NCBI GenBank assembly: GCA_002729495.1
Contig: PBYE01000021.1
Location: 1-50,827 of the forward strand
Origin: Chromatiales bacterium
Lineage (GTDB): Bacteria > Pseudomonadota > Gammaproteobacteria > Steroidobacterales > GCA-2729495
DNA length: 50,827 nucleotides
Direction of reading: 5' to 3'
Every line of letters begins with the position of its first letter. The first letter of the stretch is position 1. The notes below the pieces were generated by a model. The model saw only the letters and a list, made by a program, of their open reading frames with translations. It made no database searches and had not been told where the DNA came from. Shown here one piece after another: positions 11,145 through 21,033 of this stretch. A program made the translations under genes and the position numbers.

Positions 11145-11888
11145 ATGGGCCCGAATAGACTAACCATAACAATCCTTGTTCTGACATCCGCGATATTGAT
11201 GCCAGCTCACGCGCGGTCGCCCCTGCCGATCGATACACAGGAATTTACGCAGGAAAATTTTGAACATTTTTTTGGCTTGCTTGAAGAAGGCAAAATTACT
11301 GCGGAGAAAATGGTCGAGTTTTGTCAGGACGAACATCTGGGCTTTACGTTTATCGGCGAGAGCCTGGCGCACGAAGGGGAGCGCCAGCGTATCGACTACA
11401 ACAAGACAGCGCTGAATATGACGGTGGACGGCCGGCCGTTTCGTTCTCAGTACCGAGCGCCTTCATTCGGTGAATGGACACGCGAGGTATTCAAACCACT
11501 TTGCCCCGGCCTGTATTCCTTCACCGTGAATTATGAAGTCACCCTGCCCGAAGACGCCAGAGCGCAGGATTTCGCGTTGCAGATTTATATGCAGCGTGAA
11601 GGTGATACGCGCCCCGGCCTGTTGTTGGTAGAGTCGCACCCGGCTGGCTCAGCCGAGTTTGCTGCAGGCCAGGCTTCGGTTGTCGTGCCGATGGAAACCG
11701 GTGATGAAATTTCCACCTGGACAGCGATTGCAGGTGATGAAGGGGCCCGCACTATCACTTCGGTTGCGCTGAGCGGCTATAAAATAGCGCACCTCCCGGA
11801 ACTGGTTAAGTCCTTCGACATGGATGCCTGGGATCAGGCGATGCGCGAAGTCGGTTCACGGCTCGGTGCAGCCGTACCAACTCAGTAG
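11145..11888 (+). CDS. Exported protein of unknown function
   Basis: A 247-residue protein with a signal peptide (ITILVLTSAILMPAHA, cleavage near residue 24) followed by an acidic mature part. I do not recognise the family. The mature region is rich in predicted beta strands (for example GLYSFTVNYEVTLPEDA) and contains only two cysteines. A strong ribosome-binding sequence, GGGGAGG, precedes the ATG at the normal distance. The downstream di-heme oxidoreductase gene starts only 14 bases after its stop, so the pair may be an operon and this protein may be its periplasmic partner. Confidence 0.75.
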   Translation: MGPNRLTITILVLTSAILMPAHARSPLPIDTQEFTQENFEHFFGLLEEGKITAEKMVEFCQDEHLGFTFIGESLAHEGERQRIDYNKTALNMTVDGRPFRSQYRAPSFGEWTREVFKPLCPGLYSFTVNYEVTLPEDARAQDFALQIYMQREGDTRPGLLLVESHPAGSAEFAAGQASVVVPMETGDEISTWTAIAGDEGARTITSVALSGYKIAHLPELVKSFDMDAWDQAMREVGSRLGAAVPTQ

Positions 11889-11902
11889 ACGAAGGACGAC
11901 AA

Positions 11903-13309
11903 TTGAAGCGCGGGCTATTTTTCATACTGATATTTTTTATGGCACTGGCCAATGGGGCCAGCGCGCAAGCGTTGCGTACCTCTTTCCTCAAGTCTCCGCA
12001 AACTCCTGAACTTGGGGGTGCCGCAACAACAGATCGCGCCGATATCGTCGCCTTCAAGCAAATGATTCCGAATGCGGGGCCGATGCGGTTCCCGCAATTT
12101 ATGTTTGGCCAGCGGCTATTTGTCGCCGAATGGGATCCGGCGCCCGGTGAAGTCCCGGACCAGGATGGCCTCGGCCCGACCTTTAACGCGATCGCCTGTG
12201 CATCCTGTCACATCAATAACGGTCGCGGCTTCCTGCCGGCAGACGGGAAAGACTTCGACTCGGTGCTCGTGCGCTTAAGTATCCCCGGCGATGATGGCCA
12301 CGGGGGGCCGAAGTCGCTGGAAAATTACGGCGGCCAGCTCCAGCATCGTGCAGTTGCAGGCGCTAAGCCGGAAGGCAATACGAGCCTGGACTGGACGTAC
12401 TTTGTAGGTTATTTCGCTGACGGCACACCGTTCAGGGTGCGCAAACCTGCCGTAGTTTTCAGTCAGCTCGCCTTCGGCGATCTGCCGGAAGACACGATGG
12501 TGTCGCTGCGAACGGCCAACCCGGTGATCGGGCTTGGGCTGCTCGAGCTGGTTCCGGAGGTTACGCTTAACGAGCTTGCAGATCCCTACGATAAGAATGG
12601 CGATGGGATTTCGGGCCGGATGAACATTGTCTGGGATGCAAAACAGCAAACAAATGCACCGGGACGCTTCGGGTGGAAGGCTAACGTTCCGACAGTCGAA
12701 CTTCAGAATGCCGGGGCGGCGCTCGGCGACATGGGCATCACCACTGAAATTAATCCCAAAGATAATTGTCCGGCGGCGCAGGATGCATGTCTCGAAACAG
12801 CAGCGCTGCACCCCCCCGAGGCCGAGTTTCGTTCCGAGTTTTTCGAGCAATTGACGCGTTACGTGCGGTTAACGGCAGTACCTCGTCAACGCAGCACCAA
12901 CGACGTGGAGGTCCTGGAGGGCCGGGCAATCTTTTACAGCAGTGGCTGCGTGCAGTGTCATATGCCGACACTTAAGACCGGCAACAGCGAAGAATTTCCG
13001 GAACTGGCGAACCAGACTTTCCATCCGTTTAGTGATCTGTTGCTCCACGATATGGGCGAAGGCCTTGCAGACGGCAGGCCAGACTATCTCGCATCGGGGA
13101 GCGAATGGCGTACGCCGCCGCTTTGGGGTATTGGTTTGACAGAAACGGTTTCCGCCGGCCAGGCAGGTTATCTGCATGACGGCAGGGCGCGCACGCTCGA
13201 GGAAGCGATACTCTGGCACGGTGGGGAAGCAAAAACTGCCCAGCGACGGTTCCGGGCCCTGAGCAAAGCGGATCGAAATGTGTTGCTGCGCTTCCTGGGG
13301 TCGCTGTAG
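11903..13309 (+). CDS. Di-heme oxidoreductase-like exported protein (DUF1111/DHOR)
   Basis: A predicted periplasmic di-heme c-type protein of 468 residues, starting TTG or at the next in-frame codon after the upstream gene. A signal peptide (residues 1-22, ending GASAQA) precedes two heme-attachment motifs, CASCH (99-103) and CVQCH (349-353). Family-typical blocks include NNGRGFLPADG, RFGWKANVPT and YLHDGRARTLEEAILWHGG near the end. This matches the COG3488/DUF1111 family, related to MauG and cytochrome c peroxidases. Its substrate is unknown. It ends three bases before the convergent diguanylate cyclase gene. Confidence 0.88.
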   Translation: MKRGLFFILIFFMALANGASAQALRTSFLKSPQTPELGGAATTDRADIVAFKQMIPNAGPMRFPQFMFGQRLFVAEWDPAPGEVPDQDGLGPTFNAIACASCHINNGRGFLPADGKDFDSVLVRLSIPGDDGHGGPKSLENYGGQLQHRAVAGAKPEGNTSLDWTYFVGYFADGTPFRVRKPAVVFSQLAFGDLPEDTMVSLRTANPVIGLGLLELVPEVTLNELADPYDKNGDGISGRMNIVWDAKQQTNAPGRFGWKANVPTVELQNAGAALGDMGITTEINPKDNCPAAQDACLETAALHPPEAEFRSEFFEQLTRYVRLTAVPRQRSTNDVEVLEGRAIFYSSGCVQCHMPTLKTGNSEEFPELANQTFHPFSDLLLHDMGEGLADGRPDYLASGSEWRTPPLWGIGLTETVSAGQAGYLHDGRARTLEEAILWHGGEAKTAQRRFRALSKADRNVLLRFLGSL

Positions 13310-13312
13310 CGA

Positions 13313-14500
13313 TCAGTCCTTGCGCAGTATGCGCAGGTTAGGGACCGTTCCTGAATCCCCGGCCCAGTCGCGCTTGCTGGCGCGCACACAATTCCGACCA
13401 TCGCGCTTGGCTTTATAGAGCGCCTGGTCGGCACGCGTCAGCAATTCCGGTACGGTTTCTCCAAGGCGGTACTCGGCAACACCTGCCGAAACGGTTACAT
13501 GATAGCGGTCGCGAAATCTCTGGTCCGCAATTATCTCGCGGATTCGGTCTGCACAGTGCTCAGCGCCAATAAGGTCTGTTCCAGGTAGCACAGCAATAAA
13601 TTCTTCACCGCCGTAGCGACCGAAAGAACGCTTGTGCTCGGTTGCGTTAACGGTGTCCATGCCACGGAGTTCGCCTTTAACCCGGTTCGCAAAATCACTG
13701 AGTATCTGGTCACCGATCAAATGGCCATGACGATCATTGATGCTTTTGAAATGATCAAGATCAAAAAGCAGTATGGAGAATATACTGCCCGATCGGTTCG
13801 CACGTGAACGTTCCCGGGCAAGCACTTCCATAATATGGCGGCGATTAAAAGATTTTGTCAGATGGTCGACTTCAGCAATTCGCGTGACCCGTTCAACAAC
13901 CGTCTGCAGTTCTTCATTGCGGAACTGGAGTGAGTAGCGCAGCTCACGTAGTTGACGGGCGAACATGTAGACCCAGCCGATGACAGCTATCAGTACAAGA
14001 AAGCGAATCACGTCCGCCAGAGGTACAACGGGGGCGCCTACAGACAGCATTTTTACCGCCACAATAAATATGTAGCCGAGCGAGGCGGCAATACCAAGCT
14101 TAAGCACCTTTCTTGTGTTCAGACGAAACATCGCGAACATGAGCGCCGTCATGTACATGCCCAGAACAAGATCGCTGGCGCCGTGACTGAAATAGAAATA
14201 AGCACTGGTCCAGGCGACGGCCATGATGGTCTGATACATCGCGAGCAAGTGTTTTAACCCCTTGCTGCGTGGCTCGGAGTGGATAATGCTGGCGAAGAAA
14301 AAATTGGTGCTGGCGATGCCGCCGAGCAGAAACAGGCTGCCTCCACGGCTGATGGTTGAATGACCGAGAGCAGCGCTGAGCGCGGCCAACCCTAACCACA
14401 GGACATAGAACCACATTAACCCGGGTACAGGAGACACGGGCGAGGTGGGGCCGGGTAGTGCGCTTGTGGGCGCTTTTTGTTTCTTATTGTTGTCGCTCAT
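13313..14500 (-). CDS. Membrane-bound diguanylate cyclase (GGDEF)
   Basis: Makes cyclic di-GMP from two GTP. The start at 14500 is preferred because AGAGG lies just upstream; an in-frame start at 14563 would add 21 residues. About six transmembrane helices (for example FYVLWLGLAALSAALG, LIAVIGWVYMFA) are followed by a short coiled region and a GGDEF domain. The active loop is GRYGGEEF, so catalysis is likely. A product-inhibition-like RGMD motif is present, but about nine extra residues (VNATEHKRS-type) separate it from the active loop compared with the usual spacing. It converges on the di-heme oxidoreductase gene. Confidence 0.92.
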   Translation of the reverse strand: MSDNNKKQKAPTSALPGPTSPVSPVPGLMWFYVLWLGLAALSAALGHSTISRGGSLFLLGGIASTNFFFASIIHSEPRSKGLKHLLAMYQTIMAVAWTSAYFYFSHGASDLVLGMYMTALMFAMFRLNTRKVLKLGIAASLGYIFIVAVKMLSVGAPVVPLADVIRFLVLIAVIGWVYMFARQLRELRYSLQFRNEELQTVVERVTRIAEVDHLTKSFNRRHIMEVLARERSRANRSGSIFSILLFDLDHFKSINDRHGHLIGDQILSDFANRVKGELRGMDTVNATEHKRSFGRYGGEEFIAVLPGTDLIGAEHCADRIREIIADQRFRDRYHVTVSAGVAEYRLGETVPELLTRADQALYKAKRDGRNCVRASKRDWAGDSGTVPNLRILRKD

Positions 14501-14711
14501 GAGCCTCTGGCATGACACGCTATCAGGCTGCGCCGATGCAATTGAATTGTTGCAGAACCGCAAAGCTATTGCCGTGACCCGCTACCGAAGTTATGACCGT
14601 GCCGGGCGCTTAAGTTAAACGCGCAGGCAGGCAATCAAATGCTTAAAACTCTGGTGCTACAATCGCGCTCATTTCGGGATTCGCGAAGCGTATAAAAGGC
14701 AGAAGGCATAC

Positions 14712-15542
14712 ATGCAACTCGTAATGACATTACTGGTGCGCGATGAAGAAGATGTATTGCGGGCCAATATCGAGTTTCATCGGGCACAGGGTGTCGACTT
14801 TTTTATCATCACCGACAACAAGTCGGAAGATACGACCCCCGAAATCATTCGTGAGTACGAAAGGGAGGGGATTGCCCGCTACATTCTTGAAGCGGACGAT
14901 GACTACAACCAGACTGCATGGGTGACCCGCATGGCGCGCCTGGCGGCAACGGAGCATGACGCCGATTGGGTAATTAACAATGATGCGGATGAATTCTGGT
15001 GGCCGCGCAGAGGCGACCTGAAAAATACCTTCGCAAACCTTGCGAGCGATGAGAATATTGTCATTGCACCACGCCATGATTTTATTCCGCTGGCTGATGA
15101 ACGTGATGTATTTTTCCGCGACATGATATACCGGAAGAAAGTATCGCTTAATACCCTCGGCAAACCCCTGCCACCTAAAGTTGCCCACCGGGCCCACAGT
15201 GATGTTGTCATACCGCAAGGAAACCACTGGGCAGAACTTCCCGGAGAGAGCAAAGTTGTGGAACACATAATCGATATCTTCCATTTCCCAATTCGCAGTT
15301 ATGAGCAGTTTACAAATAAGATTATCAAGGGTGGGCAGGCCTACGAACGTAACAAAACCTCTGCGGCGAATGTCGGCGGTACCTGGAAAAAACTTTACAA
15401 GGAATACCAGCGCAATGGCCTGGTGAGTTTCTACCGCAAGCAAAGCTTTTCGGCACGGCAGATCGAAAAAGACCTGCGCACGGGCAGCCTGGTTTCCGAC
15501 TGTCGCCTGGCGGACTACCTGCGCACAGTTGGTGTGGCCTGA
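14712..15542 (+). CDS. Glycosyltransferase family 2-like protein
   Basis: A 276-residue soluble protein that begins directly with a nucleotide-binding fold (LVMTLLVRDEEDVLRANIEFH, FIITDNKSEDTT). It has a metal-binding acidic motif, NNDADEFWWP, near residues 94-103. This combination is typical of the short glycosyltransferase 2/92-like proteins (Glyco_tranf_2_4). The donor and acceptor are unknown. It is flanked by mnmG 67 bases downstream and by the divergent diguanylate cyclase gene upstream, with no other polysaccharide genes nearby. Confidence 0.85.
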   Translation: MQLVMTLLVRDEEDVLRANIEFHRAQGVDFFIITDNKSEDTTPEIIREYEREGIARYILEADDDYNQTAWVTRMARLAATEHDADWVINNDADEFWWPRRGDLKNTFANLASDENIVIAPRHDFIPLADERDVFFRDMIYRKKVSLNTLGKPLPPKVAHRAHSDVVIPQGNHWAELPGESKVVEHIIDIFHFPIRSYEQFTNKIIKGGQAYERNKTSAANVGGTWKKLYKEYQRNGLVSFYRKQSFSARQIEKDLRTGSLVSDCRLADYLRTVGVA

Positions 15543-15609
15543 ATCACCAACGCGGGACGCGCCAGAAAGCACGATGTAAAATGCCACCCGCGCAATACGA
15601 TATAGCCCC

Positions 15610-17514
15610 ATGAGTACCCAGGATACATACGATGTAATAGTTGTCGGTGGCGGCCATGCCGGTACCGAGGCTGCAGCTGCAGCTGCACGAATGGGTGCGC
15701 ACACGGTATTGCTGACCCAGAACCTCGAGACTGTCGGTCAGATGAGTTGCAACCCCGCGATAGGCGGCATCGGTAAAGGACACCTCACGCGCGAAATCGA
15801 TGCGCTCGACGGCATCATGGCGCGGGCGGCCGATGCAGCGGGCATCCATTTTCGAACACTGAATGGCCGCAAGGGCCCGGCGGTCAGGGCAACGCGTGCG
15901 CAGGCTGACCGCGCACTGTATCGGCAGGCTGTCCGGCAGGCGCTTGAGCAACAGCCCAATCTTTTCATGTTTCAGCAAGGTGTCGAAGACCTTATCGTCG
16001 AAAACGGCGAGGTAACCGGCGTTGTGACAGCCATGGGCCTTTATTTTCGTGCTCGCGCGGTCGTGCTGACCGTCGGTACCTTTCTCGACGGCCGAATCCA
16101 TGTGGGTCAGAACCAGTCTACGGGTGGACGGGCCGGCGACCCCGCATCGATCGGACTCGCACATCGACTTCGTGAACTTGCGCTGCGGGCAGGTCGTTTA
16201 AAGACTGGTACGCCGCCGCGCATCGACGGCACCAGCGTCGATTACAGCGTCATGCAGGAACAACCGGGCGACTCACCGAGACCCGTATTTTCTTTTCTGG
16301 GCAGCCGGGCCGACCATCCGCAGCAAACGATTTGCCACATTACGCATACCAACGCAGCGACCCACGACATTATTCGCGCAGGTTTGGACCGCTCGCCGAT
16401 GTACACGGGTGTGATCGACGGTATCGGCCCGCGTTACTGTCCATCGATCGAGGACAAGGTTGTGCGTTTTGCCAACCGCGAAAGCCACCAGATTTTTCTG
16501 GAGCCTGAAGGTCTGTTTACCAATGAGCTCTATCCGAATGGCATTTCAACCAGTTTGCCGTTTGACGTACAGCAGGATTTAGTGCATTCGGTGCGCGGCC
16601 TTGAAAATGCACGCATCACACGGCCGGGTTACGCAATCGAATATGATTATTTCGACCCGCGAGACCTGTGGACCACGCTGGAAACCAAGGACATAAAAAA
16701 CCTCTGGTTTGCGGGCCAGATTAACGGCACCACGGGATACGAAGAAGCAGGCGCGCAGGGAATACTGGCAGGCATCAATGCCGGCCGCCGGGTGCTCGAC
16801 CGCGAAGGCTGGTGCCCGGGGCGGGATGAAGCGTACATCGGCGTTCTGGTAGATGACCTGGTGACGCGGGGCACGAGCGAACCCTATCGTATGTTCACGA
16901 GCCGCGCGGAGTATCGGCTGCTGTTGCGAGAAGATAACGCCGATGCGCGCCTGACGCCGGTGGGACGCGAACTCGGCGTGGTCGGAGACAAGCGCTGGCA
17001 GGTATTCGAAGCCAAGCAGGACCGCATCAGCCGCGAGCAGCAAAGACTAGCCGCGCTTACCGTGCGTCCAGGCGATCTGACAGTGGAGCAGAGCCAGGTA
17101 ATAGGCCGTGAACTGTCGCGCGAACAGAAAGCGGACGAACTTTTAAAGCGTCCGGAAGTTACCCATGCGTTTATCGAACAGATTTCGAGCATCGGTCCGC
17201 GACCACGGCCGCCAGGCGAAAGTGCAGAGCTTACCGAACAGATAGGTAGACAAATTGAAATTCAGGCTCGCTATGCGGGGTACCTGCGCAGGCAGGAACA
17301 GGAGATCGAACGCAGCCGCAATCACGCAACAATGGTATTGCCCGACCACATCGACTACGACCAGGTGCTGGGATTGTCGAACGAAGTCCGGCAAAAACTC
17401 CTGGAGATTCGGCCGGCGACGCTTGGCCAGGCATCACGTATTCCCGGCATGACTCCGGCAGCGGTTTCGCTGTTGCTTGTGCACCTTAAAAAAGGCAGGC
17501 TGAAAAGCGCGTGA
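15610..17514 (+). CDS. mnmG: tRNA uridine 5-carboxymethylaminomethyl modification enzyme MnmG (GidA)
   Basis: The FAD-dependent partner of MnmE in wobble-uridine modification. It has 634 residues. The Rossmann FAD motif is [14 protein letters not shown] near the start. The family signatures [16 protein letters not shown] and [16 protein letters not shown] are intact, and a C-terminal helical domain follows. The last codons overlap the GTG of the oligopeptide-binding protein gene by four bases (GTGA). rsmG, its usual neighbour, is displaced about 7.8 kb downstream by the transporter operon and other genes. Confidence 0.97.
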   Translation: MSTQDTYDVIVVGGGHAGTEAAAAAARMGAHTVLLTQNLETVGQMSCNPAIGGIGKGHLTREIDALDGIMARAADAAGIHFRTLNGRKGPAVRATRAQADRALYRQAVRQALEQQPNLFMFQQGVEDLIVENGEVTGVVTAMGLYFRARAVVLTVGTFLDGRIHVGQNQSTGGRAGDPASIGLAHRLRELALRAGRLKTGTPPRIDGTSVDYSVMQEQPGDSPRPVFSFLGSRADHPQQTICHITHTNAATHDIIRAGLDRSPMYTGVIDGIGPRYCPSIEDKVVRFANRESHQIFLEPEGLFTNELYPNGISTSLPFDVQQDLVHSVRGLENARITRPGYAIEYDYFDPRDLWTTLETKDIKNLWFAGQINGTTGYEEAGAQGILAGINAGRRVLDREGWCPGRDEAYIGVLVDDLVTRGTSEPYRMFTSRAEYRLLLREDNADARLTPVGRELGVVGDKRWQVFEAKQDRISREQQRLAALTVRPGDLTVEQSQVIGRELSREQKADELLKRPEVTHAFIEQISSIGPRPRPPGESAELTEQIGRQIEIQARYAGYLRRQEQEIERSRNHATMVLPDHIDYDQVLGLSNEVRQKLLEIRPATLGQASRIPGMTPAAVSLLLVHLKKGRLKSA

Positions 17515-19184
17515 CATTCTTTGCCCGTCGATGCGAATCCAAGACAGCGACAGTTATTGTGCTGGCTGCGCTTCTTGTTCTTACCGGCAATGCATGCAGC
17601 AATAAAAATTCGCCGGCACCCCGGGATTACGGCGAGATCGGCGGGCCGAGCGGCACCGAACTGGCAATAGTACAGGTGCTGCAGAAAGACAACGGGGCCG
17701 AGCCACAGACGCTGGACCCGCACCGGGCGACCGGGGTTCCAGAGGGCAACATACTCCGCGACCTTTACGAACCGCTTGTTATGGAAGAGCCGGACGGCAC
17801 ACTTATACCGGGCGCCGCAAGTGGCTGGACAAGCAGCGACGAGGGGCTGCGTTACGAATTTGCACTGCGGCCGGACGGTCGCTGGAGCAATGGCGACCCG
17901 GTTACGGCACATGATTTTGTATTCAGCATGCGACGCGCCCTCGATCCGGCAACCCTGTCAGGTTATGCGAGCATTCTTTACCCGATAAAAAATGCCGAGG
18001 AAATCAATCACGGTGAACAGCCGGTAGAGAATCTCGGCGTCCGTGCGCTTGACGACTACACGCTGGAAATACTTTTGCGCGGACCGACGCCATATTTTAT
18101 CGGACTCCTTAATCACAGCATGGCCTATGCGGTGCATCCGCCAAGTGTGCTGGAACATGGCGACCGTTTCGCACGTGCCGGTAATCTTGTTGGCAACGGT
18201 GCCTACGTGCTTAAAGACTGGGTTGTACAGTCGCATATAGAACTCACCCGCAATGTACGGTTTCGTGATAACGGCGACACAACCATAGATACCGTTTTCT
18301 ACCATGCTCTTGAAAATTCAGATGCTGTGTTCAAGCGTTACCGGGCTGACGAAATTGATCTGACCCAGGGCATACCGTCAAAACAATTCAAGTGGATTCG
18401 CACAAACATGGCCGATGAATATGTGCAGTCGGCATACCTTGGTTCTTATTACTACGGCCTGAATGTTACGCGCCCGCCGTTTAAGGGCCAGCCCGGATTA
18501 CGCAGGGCGTTATCCATGGCCATCGATCGCGAAATAATTACGGAAAAACTTTCCGGCGCCGGCGAATTGCCGGCATACGGCTGGATTCCGCCGGTGCAGG
18601 GTTACGAGCCGCAGCGGCCCGAATGGGCCGAGTGGACGCGCGAAGAACGGCACGCGGAAGCGAAGCGCCAGTATGCCGAGGCAGGTTACAGTGACCGCAA
18701 ACCGCTTGTTGTAGAAATTCTTTACAACACCTCGCAGGATCATAAACGCATTGCAATCGCAATCAGTTCGATGTGGAAACAGGTTCTGGGTATTCAAACG
18801 CGCCTGCTGAACCAGGAATGGAAGGTATTCCTGCAAACCCGGGCCACACGATTTACCACGGAAGCGTTTCGGGCCGGCTGGATTGGTGATTACAACGATG
18901 CCTACACGTTTGCGGAACTCTTGTATTCGAATAACGAACAGAATGACCCGGGCTGGGTAAACGCTGACTACGATCGTTTGCTAACGGCGGCATCGATGGA
19001 GCGCGACCTGGAAAAACGTGCGCGCCTCATGGAGCAGGCGGAACGAATTCTGCTTGACGAAACGCCGCTAATCCCGATCTATTTCTATGTGAGCAAACAC
19101 CTCGTCAAACCATGGGTCGGCGGTTTTGTGCCGAACATCATGGACCATGTGTATACGAAGGATCTGTATATCCTGAAGCATTGA
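17511..19184 (+). CDS. oppA: Oligopeptide ABC transporter, substrate-binding protein
   Basis: A solute-binding protein of family 5 (557 residues) that captures peptides in the periplasm. The signal region [18 protein letters not shown] ends in a cysteine and is probably a lipoprotein signal, although the lipobox (GNAC) is not ideal. Family hallmarks are [24 protein letters not shown] near the N-terminus, and [20 protein letters not shown]. The GTG start overlaps mnmG by four bases, so expression is likely translationally coupled. Permease and ATPase genes follow. OppA is the best match, but MppA or DppA-like specificity cannot be excluded. Confidence 0.92.
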   Translation: MTFFARRCESKTATVIVLAALLVLTGNACSNKNSPAPRDYGEIGGPSGTELAIVQVLQKDNGAEPQTLDPHRATGVPEGNILRDLYEPLVMEEPDGTLIPGAASGWTSSDEGLRYEFALRPDGRWSNGDPVTAHDFVFSMRRALDPATLSGYASILYPIKNAEEINHGEQPVENLGVRALDDYTLEILLRGPTPYFIGLLNHSMAYAVHPPSVLEHGDRFARAGNLVGNGAYVLKDWVVQSHIELTRNVRFRDNGDTTIDTVFYHALENSDAVFKRYRADEIDLTQGIPSKQFKWIRTNMADEYVQSAYLGSYYYGLNVTRPPFKGQPGLRRALSMAIDREIITEKLSGAGELPAYGWIPPVQGYEPQRPEWAEWTREERHAEAKRQYAEAGYSDRKPLVVEILYNTSQDHKRIAIAISSMWKQVLGIQTRLLNQEWKVFLQTRATRFTTEAFRAGWIGDYNDAYTFAELLYSNNEQNDPGWVNADYDRLLTAASMERDLEKRARLMEQAERILLDETPLIPIYFYVSKHLVKPWVGGFVPNIMDHVYTKDLYILKH

Positions 19185-19240
19185 TGGACGGCGGGGCCGC
19201 TCGTCTTGATGCGCATGCACATACCGCGCAGAATCGCACC

Positions 19241-20161
19241 ATGCTTTCGTTCGCCTTTCGCCGGTTCCTGAGCGCAATCCCGACGCTGCTGATCCTGATC
19301 GCACTGGCATTCGCCTTGATAAGGGTCGCGCCCGGCGGGCCCTTCGATACGGAAAAGCAAATCCCGCCGGAAATCGAAGCGCGGCTCAACGAGGCCTATC
19401 ACCTCGACGAACCGCTGTACCAGCAGTTCGGACGCTATTTGACGGGGCTGGCGCAGGGTGATTTCGGACCGTCATTTCAATACAAGGATTTCACTGTCAC
19501 CGAGCTGATCGCCGCAGGATTTCCGGTATCCCTGAAGCTCGGCGGCCTTGCAATGTTGCTCGCCCTGCTCGTTGGCATAAGCGTCGGCACACTTGCGGCA
19601 CTCAGGCAAAACAGCCGAACGGATCATGTCGCCATGGCCGCAGCAATGACGGGAATATCGATCCCTAATTTCGTACTAGCGCCGCTGCTCGTGTTGCTGT
19701 TCGCAGTCACGTTGCGGTGGCTACCGGCGGGTGGGCTCGGCGACGGCAGCTTGATCAACCTCGTGTTGCCGGTCATTTCGCTCGCGTTACCGCAGATTGC
19801 GTATATCGCCCGGCTTACCCGCGGCAGCATGATAGAAGTGTTACGCAGTGACTTCATTCGAACCGCCCGCGCGCAGGGGCTGCCCGGTCGTGAAATCATC
19901 CTCGGCCATGCGCTGAAGCCCGCGATGCTGCCGATCGTTTCCTACCTGGGCCCGGCGACCGCGGGGATTATCACGGGCTCGGTCGTCATCGAGCAGATAT
20001 TCGGCGTGCCGGGGCTGGGCCGTTACTTTGTACAGGGCGCACTGAACCGCGACTACACACTCGTTATGGGCGTTGTCGTTTTCTACGGCGTATTAATTAT
20101 CATGTTCAATTTTCTCGTCGACCTGGCTTACCGCTGGCTCGACCCGCGGGTGAAGTTGTGA
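19241..20161 (+). CDS. oppB: Oligopeptide ABC transporter, permease OppB
   Basis: An inner-membrane permease of about 306 residues with six transmembrane helices. It begins MLSFAFRRFLSAIPTLLILIA. The conserved permease loop, near EVLRSDFIRTARAQGLPGREII, contains the EAA-type motif that contacts the ATPase. An upstream in-frame start at 19112 would overlap oppA by 73 bases and add residues that look antisense-like, so 19241 is chosen. Its stop overlaps the oppC GTG start by four bases. Confidence 0.93.
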   Translation: MLSFAFRRFLSAIPTLLILIALAFALIRVAPGGPFDTEKQIPPEIEARLNEAYHLDEPLYQQFGRYLTGLAQGDFGPSFQYKDFTVTELIAAGFPVSLKLGGLAMLLALLVGISVGTLAALRQNSRTDHVAMAAAMTGISIPNFVLAPLLVLLFAVTLRWLPAGGLGDGSLINLVLPVISLALPQIAYIARLTRGSMIEVLRSDFIRTARAQGLPGREIILGHALKPAMLPIVSYLGPATAGIITGSVVIEQIFGVPGLGRYFVQGALNRDYTLVMGVVVFYGVLIIMFNFLVDLAYRWLDPRVKL

Positions 20162-21033
20162 ACGAGGCGGTCAGGGGTAACAGCCTGTGGGCCGATGCGC
20201 GGCAAAGTCTCCGGCGCAACCGGGCGGCAATGACAGCCATGGCCATCATGGCCGTCGTGTGTGCACTGGTTTTGCTTGCGCCCTTACTCAGTGCTTACGA
20301 GTTCGACTCCACGGACTGGGATCAAATCTCAGAACCACCGTCACTGGTAACCGGTCACTGGTTCGGCACGGACGACGTCGGCCGCGATTTGTTTGTACGT
20401 ACCCTGTATGGCGGCCGCATCTCGCTACTCGTCGGGCTCGCGGCAACGCTGGTTAGCCTGGTTATCGGTATAGCCTGGGGAGCAACCGCGGGTTACATCG
20501 GCGGGCGTACCGACCAGGTCATGATGCGCACCGTCGATGTGGTGTATGCCATGCCGTTTATGTTTTTCGTCATCCTGCTGATGGTATTTTTCGGGCGCAA
20601 CATACTGTTGATATTCGTCGCGGTCGGCGCCGTGAACTGGCTGGACATGGCACGTATTGTCCGCGGCCAGACGCTGAGCCTGAAGAAGAAAGAATTTATA
20701 GAGGCGGCACGCGCGGGCGGCGTGTCCAATTTCAATATTGTGCGCCGGCATATTGTCCCCAACCTTCTCGGCGTCGTCATTGTCTACGTCACACTGACCA
20801 TTCCGCAGGTAATCCTTGTTGAATCATTCCTGAGTTTTCTCGGGCTTGGCGTGCAGGAGCCGATGACCTCGTGGGGCGCACTCGTTAACGACGGTGCGCA
20901 GGCGATGGAAAGCGCGCCCTGGGCATTGATTTTTCCGGCGCTGTTCCTTGCGTTGACCTTGTTCTGTTTCAATTTTCTGGGCGACGGCCTGCGCGATGCG
21001 CTGGATCCCAGGGATCGCCGGGCATCCGGATGA
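20158..21033 (+). CDS. oppC: Oligopeptide ABC transporter, permease OppC
   Basis: The second permease subunit (291 residues). It has an N-terminal cytoplasmic tail, a first helix near residues 24-42, and then GTDDVGRDLFVRTLYGGRISLLVG, the sequence typical of OppC/DppC. The EAA loop is KKKEFIEAARAGGVSN. The GTG start overlaps the oppB stop and its own stop overlaps the next ATG (ATGA), indicating tight translational coupling in an oppABCDF-type operon. Confidence 0.93.
   Translation: MNEAVRGNSLWADARQSLRRNRAAMTAMAIMAVVCALVLLAPLLSAYEFDSTDWDQISEPPSLVTGHWFGTDDVGRDLFVRTLYGGRISLLVGLAATLVSLVIGIAWGATAGYIGGRTDQVMMRTVDVVYAMPFMFFVILLMVFFGRNILLIFVAVGAVNWLDMARIVRGQTLSLKKKEFIEAARAGGVSNFNIVRRHIVPNLLGVVIVYVTLTIPQVILVESFLSFLGLGVQEPMTSWGALVNDGAQAMESAPWALIFPALFLALTLFCFNFLGDGLRDALDPRDRRASG

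Noticed and set aside
12275-12850. 191-residue minus-strand frame
   Set aside because: Antisense of the di-heme oxidoreductase gene with its two heme motifs.
14730-15704. 324-residue minus-strand frame
   Set aside because: It is the antisense of the glycosyltransferase and the start of mnmG, whose protein motifs are unmistakable.
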